From positions 186,001 through 250,000 of the forward strand of contig NZ_JACSCW010000003.1 in the NCBI RefSeq assembly GCF_014333585.1: a stretch of 64,000 nucleotides of DNA, given 5' to 3'. Below are positions 26,801 to 34,649 of this stretch, piece after piece (the first letter of the stretch is position 1; every line of letters begins with the position of its first letter). The DNA is from Hymenobacter sp. BT188. Its GTDB lineage: Bacteria; Bacteroidota; Bacteroidia; Cytophagales; Hymenobacteraceae. The notes beneath the pieces are model-generated. The model was not told the origin of the DNA and searched no databases. It saw nothing but the letters and a program-made list of their open reading frames with translations. Position numbers and translations under genes: made by a program.

Positions 26801-29125
26801 CCGGAAATGAGCCACATTTTCAACGAAACCCACAATTTGGGTAATTGGGTTGTCAATTACGATGAACTGCTGGACCGTCGCCAGCTCATAGACCGCAAGA
26901 TTAGCGTGATTCGCTATAAGCAATCTACCACGCAAGGGCGCAGCTTGATTGTTTCATCCACGGCTTCCCTGGGTTTGTTGCGGTCTATGGTACAAAGGCG
27001 TATTAGTAGTCTTCATCTTGAGATGCCTAAGGAGGCGCAGCTCGAATTAACGGAGCAGTTCATTCAGGACGCCAATAAAATTTCTGGGGACATTGTGTTG
27101 CGCGCGGCGCGGCGTGGCAGAAGTGCCAGTGAGTTAATGGGTGTAGTGTTGAGTAGCTACTTGATACGCCATGAAATGCAGGAATATGGAGGCAGCACCG
27201 GGGGCTACTTCGGGTGGTATTTCCTGGATGACTATGCCGAGTGGCTAGGCCAACGGGAGGAACAGCTAGCTGATATTCTTATGCTTAGCCCCAGTAGAGG
27301 AGAAAGCGGAGAGCTACGGTTAACTATCATCGTCAGTGAGGCGAAATTCATTGACCGAGGAGGCCTGATTGCCGGTTCCAGAAATTCCCGCAACCAGCTG
27401 CGCGACACGCTCAAGCGCATGCACGAGGCCCTGTTTGAAACGCCTGCACGCTTAGATCGCACATTATGGTTGGCTCGACTTTCAGATTTAATTCTTGATG
27501 GAGTGCAGTTCCCAGCTGGAGCTAATATTAACTTGGCTGACTGGCGTATGGCCATTCGTCGAGGTGAATGTCAAATCAGTCTGCGGGGTTACTCCCACGT
27601 GTTCGTTTCCGGCCCGGATGAGGATTCCCTTGACGTGGATTTTAGCACGATCACGGAGGTGGAAAACGCCTATCAGGAGGTATTTAGCTGGGACCAAGTA
27701 CGTGATTTGGTTACTTTATACTCAAAGAATGGTAATCCCATGCCTTTGCGGCGCCTCAATCGGGATACTGCAATTTGGGAGGTACCAACATTTGTTAAGC
27801 CTCCTAGCGACCTCGAGACTACACCAACCATAACGATAGCCACTGTAGGTTCGGCATCCTTACCAACTAACGAAACCCAAACAGGCGTGCAGCAAGCGGG
27901 AGAAACGAGCTCGGTAGGGGAAACTTTAACGTCAATTGGTAGCTCTACTGAGGAGGCGCCCCTTGTGAGTAGTGGGGCCACGTGGGCTTACCCGGCTATC
28001 CAGGGGATATTGCCAGCTAGCAACGCAATAAAGCCGGAAGACGCAGATGACCTAGCCTGGCTTACTTCCGTTGGTCAGCGTACAAAGGCCGCGCTGCAAG
28101 GGTTTAATCTGCAAGCCAAGCTGTTAAAAAGTAAGCTTACGCCCAATGCAGCTTTGCTGACTTTTCAAGGCAGCGCCAACCTGACCGTAGATCAAGTGCT
28201 AAAAAAGCAAGTGGAGTTTAAAACCACTTATGGATTAAGCCTTGTTTCCGTGCGGCCCGAAGCCGGCGCTATTTCTCTAGCCATTGAGCGGCCACAACGG
28301 CAGCTCGTGCGGTTGGAAGACATCTGGAGTCGTTGGCAGCCTTCTTCTGATAATGGCAATCAGGACCTTGCTATTGCCATTCGCGAGGATAATGGCGAAA
28401 TTCTCATGCTTTCCCCTCAGAAAAATGCGCCACACTCCTTGATTGCAGGCTCAACAGGCAGTGGTAAGTCGGTATTAGTACAGAACATCATTTTATGCAT
28501 CGCGGCGACTAACACGCCGGCTCAGGCGCAAATCGTGCTCATTGATCCTAAGCAAGGCGTAGACTACTTTGCATTGGAGCCTTTACCTCACATCAAAGGG
28601 GGGCGCATCATTGACGAGCGAGAGACAGCTTTAGAGGAATTGAATGCACTGGTGGACGAAATGGAGGCCCGCTACAAACGATTCAAGGCTGCGCGCGCGG
28701 CTAACATTACAGCTTACAATAAAAATGTAGGGGCAGATGATCGATTACCGGTTATTTGGTTGATCCACGACGAATTTGCGGATTGGATGCAGGTAGAAGA
28801 TTATAAGCAACAGGTCACTGCCATAGTTGCTCGCCTAGGTGTCAAAGCCCGGGCAGCGGGTATATATCTAGTATTTGCAGCCCAACGTCCAGAAGCCAAC
28901 GTCATGCCGATGCAGCTTCGCGCCAACTTGGGAAACCGGTTGATTTTACGCGTCGATTCTGAAGGCACTTCAGAGATCGCCTTGAGTGCCAAAGGTGCTG
29001 AACGTCTCTTAGGTAAAGGCCATATGCTTGCTCGATTAGAAGGGCACAATGATCTGGTTTACGGGCAAGTACCATACCTGCAGGAGGAAGTTATTGAAGC
29101 GCTGGTGCGAATTATTTCGTCCTAA
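23801..29125 (+). CDS. sspH: SspH-like giant protein: PD-(D/E)XK-like motif plus FtsK/SpoIIIE motor
   Basis: The 1774-residue protein has a long N-terminal helical half. A PD-(D/E)XK-like core follows at about 1120-1220, with D1158 in ADILML and E1180-A-K1182 in IVSEAKFID. Next comes a Ser/Thr-rich linker at about 1345-1400, and then a C-terminal FtsK/SpoIIIE translocase with Walker A GSTGSGKS at 1550-1557, HDEFADW (D1657) as Walker B, and AAQRPEA downstream. DptH/SspH proteins are FtsK-like and drive restriction in phosphorothioation systems. The combination suggests a DNA translocase that cuts. The FtsK domain is certain; the nuclease is inferred from motif spacing. Confidence 0.85.
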   Translation: METTLVSEPITLSLTLTPATLIGHVAALYLAKRLRGNEGETGTARFILDQLKGEQMAAIARAVLDDEYLAPRVKIQLPQGKVAPYAREYNLPDDTLTTLRATFLRNAQCELPALLLANTGDDEAQSLQLIEPIGSTALLAQAPLWVEVAAQELGLSNEQLEVWARILRALMELNIRSLPHIAEYVLRTRQEIALEGHPLLQALGAALPALAIPRDTQLFVGLPEKFHTQASRWKALFAEVQKKRASYLRKITPTQALLTAANLRNSFKNVRDAIPESHYDTIEAFITSDGQWNEAAKELAEFEWEVIKPLFDGLRREKLNLGQLTTNFFDERDPDLLSKDERAYLEGLTKRNPSTATDEDRQFYELHRHQISDSRLLKAAWDKFAFGRPQENEDFLAGLALCLERLTVEDNSTNRILKVRLDAKTKGDFRKLNVEAGVYFATRYKGLPALLGSNVVWEVGELWNFPSLVEDWKKQSKYSRNRSEAKAALQLKFTLELQMDSVTQTGQASGHTTSPTQLIWTFSPNKVTREFAGDWERLTSHPLVQCRVGRETVSAKGRFQSVNINDVRTLTPAFGQNRGSFVSTYKGAENLATKWETNLKEARREELISQVVEQELKGLWSVFKSEYSQAIVEFSTLGLASPKLLTQVQAYAALLTSLCQKALGDKNRTLLLQPLLRIGSVTVQGDTSSEIIAPWHPLRMAAMAIKAQRVGTLIKDYLTKKEVRFGDAGRLYFKDLRDELAHAFYPEVVLGRYESRPELLALVDTCGDYTLHESPVAGLTETSDNPAEASKRVAELVDRYLTLQPHESANLSVVLYNCDSARLPQAVVDRIGAMHEEDEDVRCQIVLRHNDPSKLHPLYERIVEASDTDPDAYSTSEATRDFMARLRIGISADQAPAPNEQEGRPNDIVFLQDVIARHATVEWHKENAQIIPLQTLVPAQWSRRRPAPSGDMKSVVYLCCPAQSAEGWAYLTAITSFLRGNWDGDTTQRLLPARQLDFQDPEMSHIFNETHNLGNWVVNYDELLDRRQLIDRKISVIRYKQSTTQGRSLIVSSTASLGLLRSMVQRRISSLHLEMPKEAQLELTEQFIQDANKISGDIVLRAARRGRSASELMGVVLSSYLIRHEMQEYGGSTGGYFGWYFLDDYAEWLGQREEQLADILMLSPSRGESGELRLTIIVSEAKFIDRGGLIAGSRNSRNQLRDTLKRMHEALFETPARLDRTLWLARLSDLILDGVQFPAGANINLADWRMAIRRGECQISLRGYSHVFVSGPDEDSLDVDFSTITEVENAYQEVFSWDQVRDLVTLYSKNGNPMPLRRLNRDTAIWEVPTFVKPPSDLETTPTITIATVGSASLPTNETQTGVQQAGETSSVGETLTSIGSSTEEAPLVSSGATWAYPAIQGILPASNAIKPEDADDLAWLTSVGQRTKAALQGFNLQAKLLKSKLTPNAALLTFQGSANLTVDQVLKKQVEFKTTYGLSLVSVRPEAGAISLAIERPQRQLVRLEDIWSRWQPSSDNGNQDLAIAIREDNGEILMLSPQKNAPHSLIAGSTGSGKSVLVQNIILCIAATNTPAQAQIVLIDPKQGVDYFALEPLPHIKGGRIIDERETALEELNALVDEMEARYKRFKAARAANITAYNKNVGADDRLPVIWLIHDEFADWMQVEDYKQQVTAIVARLGVKARAAGIYLVFAAQRPEANVMPMQLRANLGNRLILRVDSEGTSEIALSAKGAERLLGKGHMLARLEGHNDLVYGQVPYLQEEVIEALVRIISS

Positions 29126-29278
29126 GAACCTGCCGATAAACCTGTCGTCCCGGCTAGGTGATAAAATATGTCACCAATTAACTGGGGTGATAGGTTTATC
29201 TGCATCTGTCATAAAGAGTGTCCTCAAGAGCCAGTAGCTCAAGAAGAGTAGGATTAATTACAGTAGCTATAGAATCGT

Positions 29279-29301
29279 AAGTAAAAGCAAGCGTTTTACT
29301 T
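29279..29301 (+). terminator. Weak hairpin after sspH
   Basis: AAGTAAAA at 29279-29286 pairs with TTTTACTT at 29294-29301 around a seven-base loop. It is AT-rich and lies about 150 bases after the stop. The rest of 29126-29423 holds nothing I can identify; it separates the convergent sspH and replication-partner genes. Confidence 0.35.
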
Positions 29302-29423
29302 GCTTCTGCACATATTGTGTTAGGGGCAGTACCCGCAATCCTTTTAGCTGCCGCTGCAAGTCCACGGCTCGAAGAATAATTTTGCCTTGTATAGTCTGGT
29401 TATATAAGTACTATCCGTATGGA

Positions 29424-30224
29424 TTATACAGCCTTATACTTTGTTTTGCCCTTCCAATCCTTGCGTTCCTGGCGGGTGGCCATTTGTCGGTGCTCGGCCT
29501 GAGTATGCTGATGCTGGGCCTCGCTGATTAGACCACGCTCTTTACGAGCCTTGCTAATACTCAGGCGTCGGCGCAGGGATTCGCGGTTGGGATGATCCAG
29601 CGGAATGCGGGCAGCGATATTGTCTAGCACCTGCGGAGTCTCTACCCCCAGGCATGCTACCATGACCACATCACGTGAGTAACCCTGTATCCTCTGATCC
29701 AAGTGCTGATTTTCCAAAGTGGCTACTTTAAGATAAAAGTAGCTTGTGATGGCCCTATAAATCGCGCTGCTATCTAGAGCTTGGTAAAACTTCGTGCCTT
29801 GAGTACGCATGTATTTCAAGGCTAGAATAATATCCTTGAGACTATCATGTGTGTAGGTTTGTGCCAGCGTGTCAGCCATTTCGATGATGTCGGCTGCGTC
29901 TGGCTTCGAGGGTACTTTTACTGAATCTACGAAGGCGCGTAGGATCACCACGAGTAGCTTAGTGACGGTCGCTTGGCCTAGGTGGCGGTTGAGCTGGAAT
30001 AGCTTAGGCGCTTGGGCTGCCACGAGTGGCGTGAGGCCAATGGAAAGTTCGGCCACGAGTGTGCGAGCCTCCTCGTTAGGAGTGCGGGCTAGCTCACTGA
30101 CGGTCGTACTTGGAAACATAGCCAGTTGCAGTAGGGCGTGCTCTGGGGTGGCCGGGGCTTTGGTAAGCGCCGCCGTAGGGTTGTGTGTTGGGGTCAAGGA
30201 CGAGGCAGTTAGCAGAGATGTCAT
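29424..30224 (-). CDS. Partner of the replication-like gene, unrecognised
   Basis: The frame is open from 30260. I favour ATG 30224 (MTSLLTASS) because its leader is AT-rich, as expected in this phylum; ATG 30119 would reduce the overlap. The 266-residue product is mostly alpha-helical, ends in a very basic tail (RQERKDWKGKTKYKAV) and has no family I can name. It overlaps the 3' end of the winged-helix gene by 131 bases and would be co-transcribed with it, which suggests a replication or partition helper. This is inferred from position only. Confidence 0.6.
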   Translation of the reverse strand: MTSLLTASSLTPTHNPTAALTKAPATPEHALLQLAMFPSTTVSELARTPNEEARTLVAELSIGLTPLVAAQAPKLFQLNRHLGQATVTKLLVVILRAFVDSVKVPSKPDAADIIEMADTLAQTYTHDSLKDIILALKYMRTQGTKFYQALDSSAIYRAITSYFYLKVATLENQHLDQRIQGYSRDVVMVACLGVETPQVLDNIAARIPLDHPNRESLRRRLSISKARKERGLISEAQHQHTQAEHRQMATRQERKDWKGKTKYKAV

Positions 30225-31050
30225 AAAGGAAGAATTGTTTAGCGGTAGCCAGCCAGTCACGGCGCCGAGGTATATCCCCTTTTTGCCGCCAGGCTAGAAT
30301 CTTTTCGTGGTAATAGCGCAGGTTGGCCAGGGCGTAGTCAGTGCCAGCAAAGGCGGCAGCGAAGTGCTCGAAGACTGCGTACTCTGACTCAGCAAACAGA
30401 ACTTCCCGTCGTCGGCTGTTAGACGAGGGCTTCGCTAGCGTTTTCGCGGCCCGCCCCCTGGTGTGCGAAGCCGAAGCGTCGGGACTCTGAGCGTGGTAAC
30501 TTCCTACTGCCTTTTCACTCCTCGTGGACGAAGAGTAATCAACTTCCCGTTTTTCAGCCGCAGCCTGGTGCGTGGCACTGGAAGATTTATTGGAAGATTC
30601 TATTGAAAGATTACTAGTGATAGTATTAGTGCCGCATTTTGCGGGTAGGGGGTCCGGCAAAATGCGGGTAGGGGGCACCGCATTTTGCGGGTAGTCTAGG
30701 GGCAAAATGCGGGTAGTGGGGCTACCCGCATTTTGCGGGTAGGGGTTAGTCGCAGCCTTCAATTCAATGAGGGCAATAACAGGCTTTAAGGTGCGATAAA
30801 AGCCAGCCTCCTTTACCACCTTTTTAATCACCAAGCCATCCGCCTCTAATTGTTTCACCGCCCGGTTAACGGTATCAGTGGAGATGGTAAGCCGTGCAGC
30901 CAAATGCGCATCGGAGCAGTCACAACAGCCCCGGGTAGCTGCGTGCAAAGAGATTATTTCTGCTAGTACCAAACGTACAGCAGGCTGATAAGGCAGACGC
31001 AATACGTCGGCACTTAGCGTTAGCGGTAACTCCGCTGGTGTTAGCTTCAT
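30094..31050 (-). CDS. Winged-helix replication-initiator-like protein
   Basis: The 318-residue product has an N-terminal winged helix (SDAHLAARLTISTDTVNRAV, then KQLEADGLVIKK) around residues 42-80. A long polar linker spans about 85-220, and a small C-terminal domain holds ANLRYYHEKILAWRQKGD and RRDWLATAKQFFLYD. This layout is that of phage and plasmid replisome-organiser/initiator proteins. The linker DNA contains five iteron-like repeats (30634-30742), as in lambda O, whose gene contains the origin. It is transcribed away from the S24 repressor region. Initiator function is inference from architecture plus the repeats. Confidence 0.7.
   Translation of the reverse strand: MKLTPAELPLTLSADVLRLPYQPAVRLVLAEIISLHAATRGCCDCSDAHLAARLTISTDTVNRAVKQLEADGLVIKKVVKEAGFYRTLKPVIALIELKAATNPYPQNAGSPTTRILPLDYPQNAVPPTRILPDPLPAKCGTNTITSNLSIESSNKSSSATHQAAAEKREVDYSSSTRSEKAVGSYHAQSPDASASHTRGRAAKTLAKPSSNSRRREVLFAESEYAVFEHFAAAFAGTDYALANLRYYHEKILAWRQKGDIPRRRDWLATAKQFFLYDISANCLVLDPNTQPYGGAYQSPGHPRARPTATGYVSKYDRQ
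30634..30742. repeat. Five intragenic iteron-like repeats, candidate replication origin
   Basis: The 15-base core GCAWWWTGCGGGTAG (central AT block TTTT or AAAA) occurs at 30634, 30657, 30680, 30702 and 30728. Spacings are 23, 23, 22 and 26 bases, about two helical turns. The spacings are not multiples of three and the repeat is read in all three frames of the host gene, for example as YPQNA, TRILP and LPAKCG. Conservation is therefore at the DNA level and not the protein level. The block lies inside the winged-helix gene. Confidence 0.75.
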
Positions 31051-31575
31051 AAGGCGGGGCTAAAGAGCAGTTGATCGCCACCAGCAGCGTCAGTACGCAT
31101 GAAGCGTTGGGCAGTAGCGTTCATGATGGAGCCGGGTGCTAGCAGGACTTAGTCACCCCAGTGGAGATGCGCCTGGGCGATGGCTTTTTTGTCAAGTGGG
31201 TGATAAGCCCTTGAGTGCTTATCATAAAGCACAGTATTGAGACAGCTGTAGTGCCCTTCCTTACCAAAGAGCTAATAGAGAGAATAACTAGACAAATTGA
31301 GAGCCCCTGGATGCTAATTCTTCGCTTGGCTGCTCTCTTGACTTAGGCTTCCGGGCGGGGCTTGCCGGGGTTTGTTCACTTGACATCACGCGCCCTGATG
31401 GACTGGTGTGTGAATGCCATCAGCTGCGTAGCCAACTCTGTTTCAAGAGGTTAATGTTTATCAATACTTTTGTTTGATTGTGGCGCAGAGTTAAAGAGTT
31501 ATTCAGCAACAGGATGAGCACTTCTAGCTGTGCAGTGAAGGCATTAGCTAGGTAAGATTGGAAATAGTGGTAAAA
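31051..31575. other. Gene-free stretch upstream of the replication-like gene
   Basis: About 525 bases hold no credible ORF, tRNA or strong hairpin. It lies in the minus-strand run between the small proteins and the winged-helix gene and may carry its promoter. No further copies of the iteron core were seen here. Confidence 0.4.
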
Positions 31576-31779
31576 TTAAAGTTGCGCATTAGGGGCGGTA
31601 TGGCAGAATCGATCAAGCGGAGATTGCTGCACAGCCTGCCAGGCCTGCTTTATTTTCAGATCAGCCAGCGGTTGCACCACTGATAAGGGAATGTTCAGCA
31701 CTAAGCAGGCGCGCTGTAAGGCCACTTCTGCGGCGCGGGTTTCATTGTAAGCGGTGATGGCAGACTGTTGGGCTTGCAT
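31576..31779 (-). CDS. Small helical protein, unrecognised
   Basis: The 67-residue product (MQAQQSAITAYNETRAAEVA at its start) is predicted helical with no motif. It starts 32 bases after the HTH gene at 31812 on the same strand, which fits a small accessory gene in a phage-like early operon. Confidence 0.45.
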   Translation of the reverse strand: MQAQQSAITAYNETRAAEVALQRACLVLNIPLSVVQPLADLKIKQAWQAVQQSPLDRFCHTAPNAQL

Positions 31780-31811
31780 AGCAGATGGAATTGAAAGTGG
31801 GATGAAAAGAA

Positions 31812-32126
31812 TTAGTCAGCGTCAGCGATGTCGCCAAACCAGTCCCTAATTGCTTGCTCGCTGACTAGGTACTTAGCACCAGCCTTGCGATGACGGATAC
31901 CACCGCTGCCTTCGGGCGTATTGAGGTACTTAAGCAGGGAGGTGCGGCCCATCTTCATGCGGTCTTGCAATTCCTCTAGAGTGTAAACCTTACTCTTGGC
32001 AGCTTGCTCCGCTTCTTCCTTGGCTCGTAGCGCCGCCACCTCCGCGATAACGCGTGCTTCTTGGGGCGCGGAAAGCTGAATGGTGAAGGTGCCGCCGGGC
32101 AGAACAGTGAGTTGCATGGAAAGCAT
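31812..32126 (-). CDS. Small HTH DNA-binding protein (excisionase-like)
   Basis: The 104-residue product has a beta-rich N-terminus (MQLTVLPGGTFTIQLSAPQE), a charged helix, and then a helix-turn-helix of the HTH_17 kind: YTLEELQDRMKMGRTSLLKY followed by RHRKAGAKYLVSEQAIRDWF. Such proteins act as excisionases or element regulators. It belongs to the minus-strand run that ends with the replication-like genes. ATG 32126 is chosen for its AT-rich leader; ATG 32117 is possible. Confidence 0.7.
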   Translation of the reverse strand: MLSMQLTVLPGGTFTIQLSAPQEARVIAEVAALRAKEEAEQAAKSKVYTLEELQDRMKMGRTSLLKYLNTPEGSGGIRHRKAGAKYLVSEQAIRDWFGDIADAD

Positions 32127-32457
32127 TAAGCTAAAATGTTTACTGATATGTTGGGCCTAGAATGGGAGACTTTTGGCGCGAGTAGCTCACCACTTGATAG
32201 TATGAGCGACTTGCTTTTTTATGAAGGCATTGAGATAAACCCTTTTCAGGTATCACTGAAAAATGCTACAATGCAAGTCTCTAGATTTTTCTCTAAGCAC
32301 TCAAAATCTTTTGCAGCAGGCTGAGCTGGATTCTTTTTGATTAAAAAAGACCTGATTGAAGTTTTCTAATTAAGGTACTACTAGCAGAATACTGCATCAG
32401 CGATGGGCGCTCAACAGAACTGATTGGGGTGGCGGGCTAGAGAAGTAGTTAAAGCAT
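32127..32457. other. Intergenic stretch between two HTH genes
   Basis: About 330 bases contain only a weak 62-codon open frame on the plus strand (32136-32324), opposite to its neighbours and without motifs. Nothing else is recognisable. Confidence 0.35.
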
Positions 32458-32814
32458 TTAACTAAGCTGATGCAAACCTGGACTTTTCGTTGCTACTATC
32501 GGAGAACTCTCTGGATCCAAGAAGCGTAGCACCGCCGTTTCGGAAATGATGTGTTTACCTCCCATATACCGAGTCGTAAGCATACCCTGAGCGATAAGCT
32601 GGTATGCTTTAGTGCGACCAATACCCAGGCGTACCTGTAAACGGTCATCATAGCCTAGTCCCGGAGTCTGCTTAGTGGTGAGAATGTAGCGTCTGCTTAA
32701 GATCTGAGCTTGAGCTAAAGCACAGACTTGGCGGTCAACAAGAACCCCTGCGAACGTTGAATTCGATATTTGGACATAGCGTTTGGAGCAGCAGCATATA
32801 GTTTCCATGTTCAT
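32458..32814 (-). CDS. HTH (excisionase-type) protein divergent from the S24 repressor
   Basis: The 118-residue product has a helix-turn-helix with a wing in its C-terminal half: LQVRLGIGRTKAYQLIAQGM then GGKHIISETAVLRFL. The cysteine-rich start (METICCCSKRY) is unusual. It is divergent from the S24 repressor and its start codon overlaps a TGTTCA site, so it is likely repressed by that protein in the manner of a phage early gene. Confidence 0.65.
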   Translation of the reverse strand: MNMETICCCSKRYVQISNSTFAGVLVDRQVCALAQAQILSRRYILTTKQTPGLGYDDRLQVRLGIGRTKAYQLIAQGMLTTRYMGGKHIISETAVLRFLDPESSPIVATKSPGLHQLS

Positions 32815-33154
32815 TATTAAAGATTAAAAACTATTGAAAAGTGTTGTTATCTGTTCATTCCTGTACACGGTCGGCAAAAAAAAGGAGCAATGTTCAACCA
32901 ATTTTTAAAAGAGCAGCAGCGGTTTTCTTGCGCATATTTGGTAAGCCTATTAAGTCTAATTGGTTGTAAACGCTGTAGTGATCGTTCAACCCATCTATGT
33001 AGAGATGGCTCTGGACTGTATGTCGAATAATCGTTTTTTCCTTATAACGGTCTATTCCGAACTAGCTAGACAAACTTACTGAACATTTATGTTCATTTCT
33101 AATCGTTAGTAGAAATATTTTTCAGCATTGAATAAAATTGCCTTGTTTTGTTCA
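32808..33154. promoter_or_regulatory. Candidate operator array for the S24 repressor
   Basis: TGTTCA sites lie at 32808, 32852, 32891 and 33149, and a complete palindrome TGAACA-TTTA-TGTTCA spans 33081-33096. All are inside the divergent region between the HTH gene and the repressor gene. Six half-sites in about 350 bases is far more than chance would give for a six-base word. The layout fits a phage-type switch; binding is inference. Confidence 0.55.
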
Positions 33155-33176
33155 GCTAACCACAACTGAGAATGCC

Positions 33177-33935
33177 ATGCCACCCCAATCTTTGTCCAAG
33201 CTCACACGAGCTGGACGCTTAATTGATTTGCGTCTAAATACGGGTATGTCCCAAAGGGCTGTAGCTGAAAAATTAAATAAACTAGGTTTTAAAATCAGCG
33301 CTGCAAGTATTTCAAGTTATGAAGCAGATGATTCTATTAAGATTAAACGGCCTTTATTACAGAAGTTGGCAGAACTGTACAAGAGCAATACAACATACAT
33401 TGAAACTGGCACTCAACCTCAACCCAATGTAGCATTCGCCACTGGTAATAAACCATATATAGGTGAGCCGAAGGATGTTCGCTTTCGTCATCCCTCAACT
33501 CTCGAAGAGTTTTTGAACTTGCCCGCAGTACCAGTTCGTGCGCGGACTTTATTCATGGAAATGGCCGGCAGCGGCTCTGACTATAGTGACTTGGAAATTA
33601 TGCGGGCCTATAACCCCAGCTCAGAATTACATAAGGTTGGTAGCATTGCCATTGAAGTAGATGGTGATTCAATGGAGCCCCAGTTGCGTAGCGGCATGTG
33701 GGTGGCGGCTTATCCCATTGATCCTAGTGACTTCAAGTATGTAAGCTCCGGTGTGTACGTCGTGGACTTCGGCAGTTCTTTAGTCATTAAGCGCATTAAG
33801 GATAATGACCTGCTCACAGATGGAACTTTGACCTTGCACTCTGATAATGAACGAGCCGGTAAGGTCACCATCAAGAGCAATGATCTGCGCCGGCTATGGC
33901 GGGTAGTGGATGTGATCAGAGCCCGAGTTATCTGA
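33177..33935 (+). CDS. S24 family (CI/LexA-like) transcriptional repressor
   Basis: I use ATG 33177 (MPPQSLSKLTRAGRL); an in-frame TTG lies 39 bases upstream. The 252-residue product has an N-terminal lambda-type helix-turn-helix (MSQRAVAEKLNKLGF, then SASISSYE) and a C-terminal S24 self-cleaving domain with Ser165 in VDGDSMEPQ and Lys205 in SSLVIKRIKD. Such repressors hold integrated elements silent and cleave themselves on RecA activation after DNA damage. It is divergent from the HTH/replication run and followed closely by the small membrane-protein genes. Confidence 0.9.
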   Translation: MPPQSLSKLTRAGRLIDLRLNTGMSQRAVAEKLNKLGFKISAASISSYEADDSIKIKRPLLQKLAELYKSNTTYIETGTQPQPNVAFATGNKPYIGEPKDVRFRHPSTLEEFLNLPAVPVRARTLFMEMAGSGSDYSDLEIMRAYNPSSELHKVGSIAIEVDGDSMEPQLRSGMWVAAYPIDPSDFKYVSSGVYVVDFGSSLVIKRIKDNDLLTDGTLTLHSDNERAGKVTIKSNDLRRLWRVVDVIRARVI

Positions 33936-33957
33936 TATCTGCTAAGAATTATGCGCT

Positions 33958-34539
33958 ATGATGACACCAGATCAGGAGATAGGCTATATCCACTCTATTC
34001 TCGATTACTTGAATAAACTGGATGACCGTTTCGTGTTCGATTACTTGCAGGGTATAGAACTCTTTCATTATTCAGAGTTGGATGCTCATCTTCTGCAAGA
34101 GCGCATGGAAGAGGAGAAATTAGTAAAAATCACCAACCAGCGCGGTCAACCTGATACGGCCGAACTAACGAATAAAGGAAAAAGAATAGCAAATGAATCG
34201 GGCGGTTACAAAGAGCGGCAAGCAGCGTTACAACGCGAGAAGGACAGGCAGCAAGGACAAATAGACGAGCAGTTAAGACTGAATCGTATTAGTGCGAACG
34301 CGGCCGTCCGGAGCGCCAGATGGGCACTGTTTGGCCTTTTCATAGCAATAGCTAGCGTCTTAGCATCGCTTTACATTGCTTGGCAGGCGGAAGAGGCACA
34401 GGATGCTACGAATTTACGCGTCACTCAATTAGAGCAACAGCTAACGAGGCTAGAAGCAGAGCCAACTTCCGTACGGACCGCTCTTACACAACCGGATTCA
34501 GCTCGATTGTCAGCACCATCAGTGAAGGGCAACCCATGA
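33958..34539 (+). CDS. Winged-helix-like protein with one membrane segment, copy 1
   Basis: The 193-residue product has an N-terminal helical/winged-helix-like region (ELDAHLLQERMEEEKLVKIT... TNKGKRIANESGGYKE), a charged coiled coil at about 85-115, one transmembrane helix (ALFGLFIAIASVLASLYIAW, about 121-141) and a second coiled coil at the C-terminus. It is a paralogue of the gene at 35259. The stop overlaps an integrase-like fragment by the ATGA arrangement. It starts 22 bases after the S24 repressor. No family name is known to me; a membrane-anchored sensor is plausible. Confidence 0.75.
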   Translation: MMTPDQEIGYIHSILDYLNKLDDRFVFDYLQGIELFHYSELDAHLLQERMEEEKLVKITNQRGQPDTAELTNKGKRIANESGGYKERQAALQREKDRQQGQIDEQLRLNRISANAAVRSARWALFGLFIAIASVLASLYIAWQAEEAQDATNLRVTQLEQQLTRLEAEPTSVRTALTQPDSARLSAPSVKGNP

Positions 34540-34622
34540 ACTTGACCTTCCGCCAGCACACCGACCGTCTTGATTGCATGTGGAAGGTGGGGGAATCCAC
34601 ATTTATGCCTGCTGAAGACTAA
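34536..34622 (+). pseudogene. Integrase N-terminus remnant (28 codons)
   Basis: The short frame begins MNLTFRQHTDRLD and ends STFMPAED. Its first 39 bases match those at 38434-38472 with four differences; there they open an integrase N-terminal domain. After codon 13 the similarity stops. It is either a truncated integrase start or a short ORF built from it. Its 3' tail recurs twice downstream. Confidence 0.6.
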
Positions 34623-34649
34623 TACAATACCACTATACCTACTTCTATT

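Noticed and set aside
12402..29125. BREX or DISARM system
   Set aside because: There is no PglZ, BrxC-like/PglX methyltransferase or DISARM helicase set; the DUF4007, desulfurase and DndC-like genes define a phosphorothioation locus.
30634..30742. Short CRISPR array
   Set aside because: Repeats are 15 bases with 7-11 base gaps, no unique spacers of normal length and no cas genes; they fit iterons.
32136..32324. 62-codon plus-strand frame
   Set aside because: No motif, opposite to its neighbours, and no sign of coding bias.
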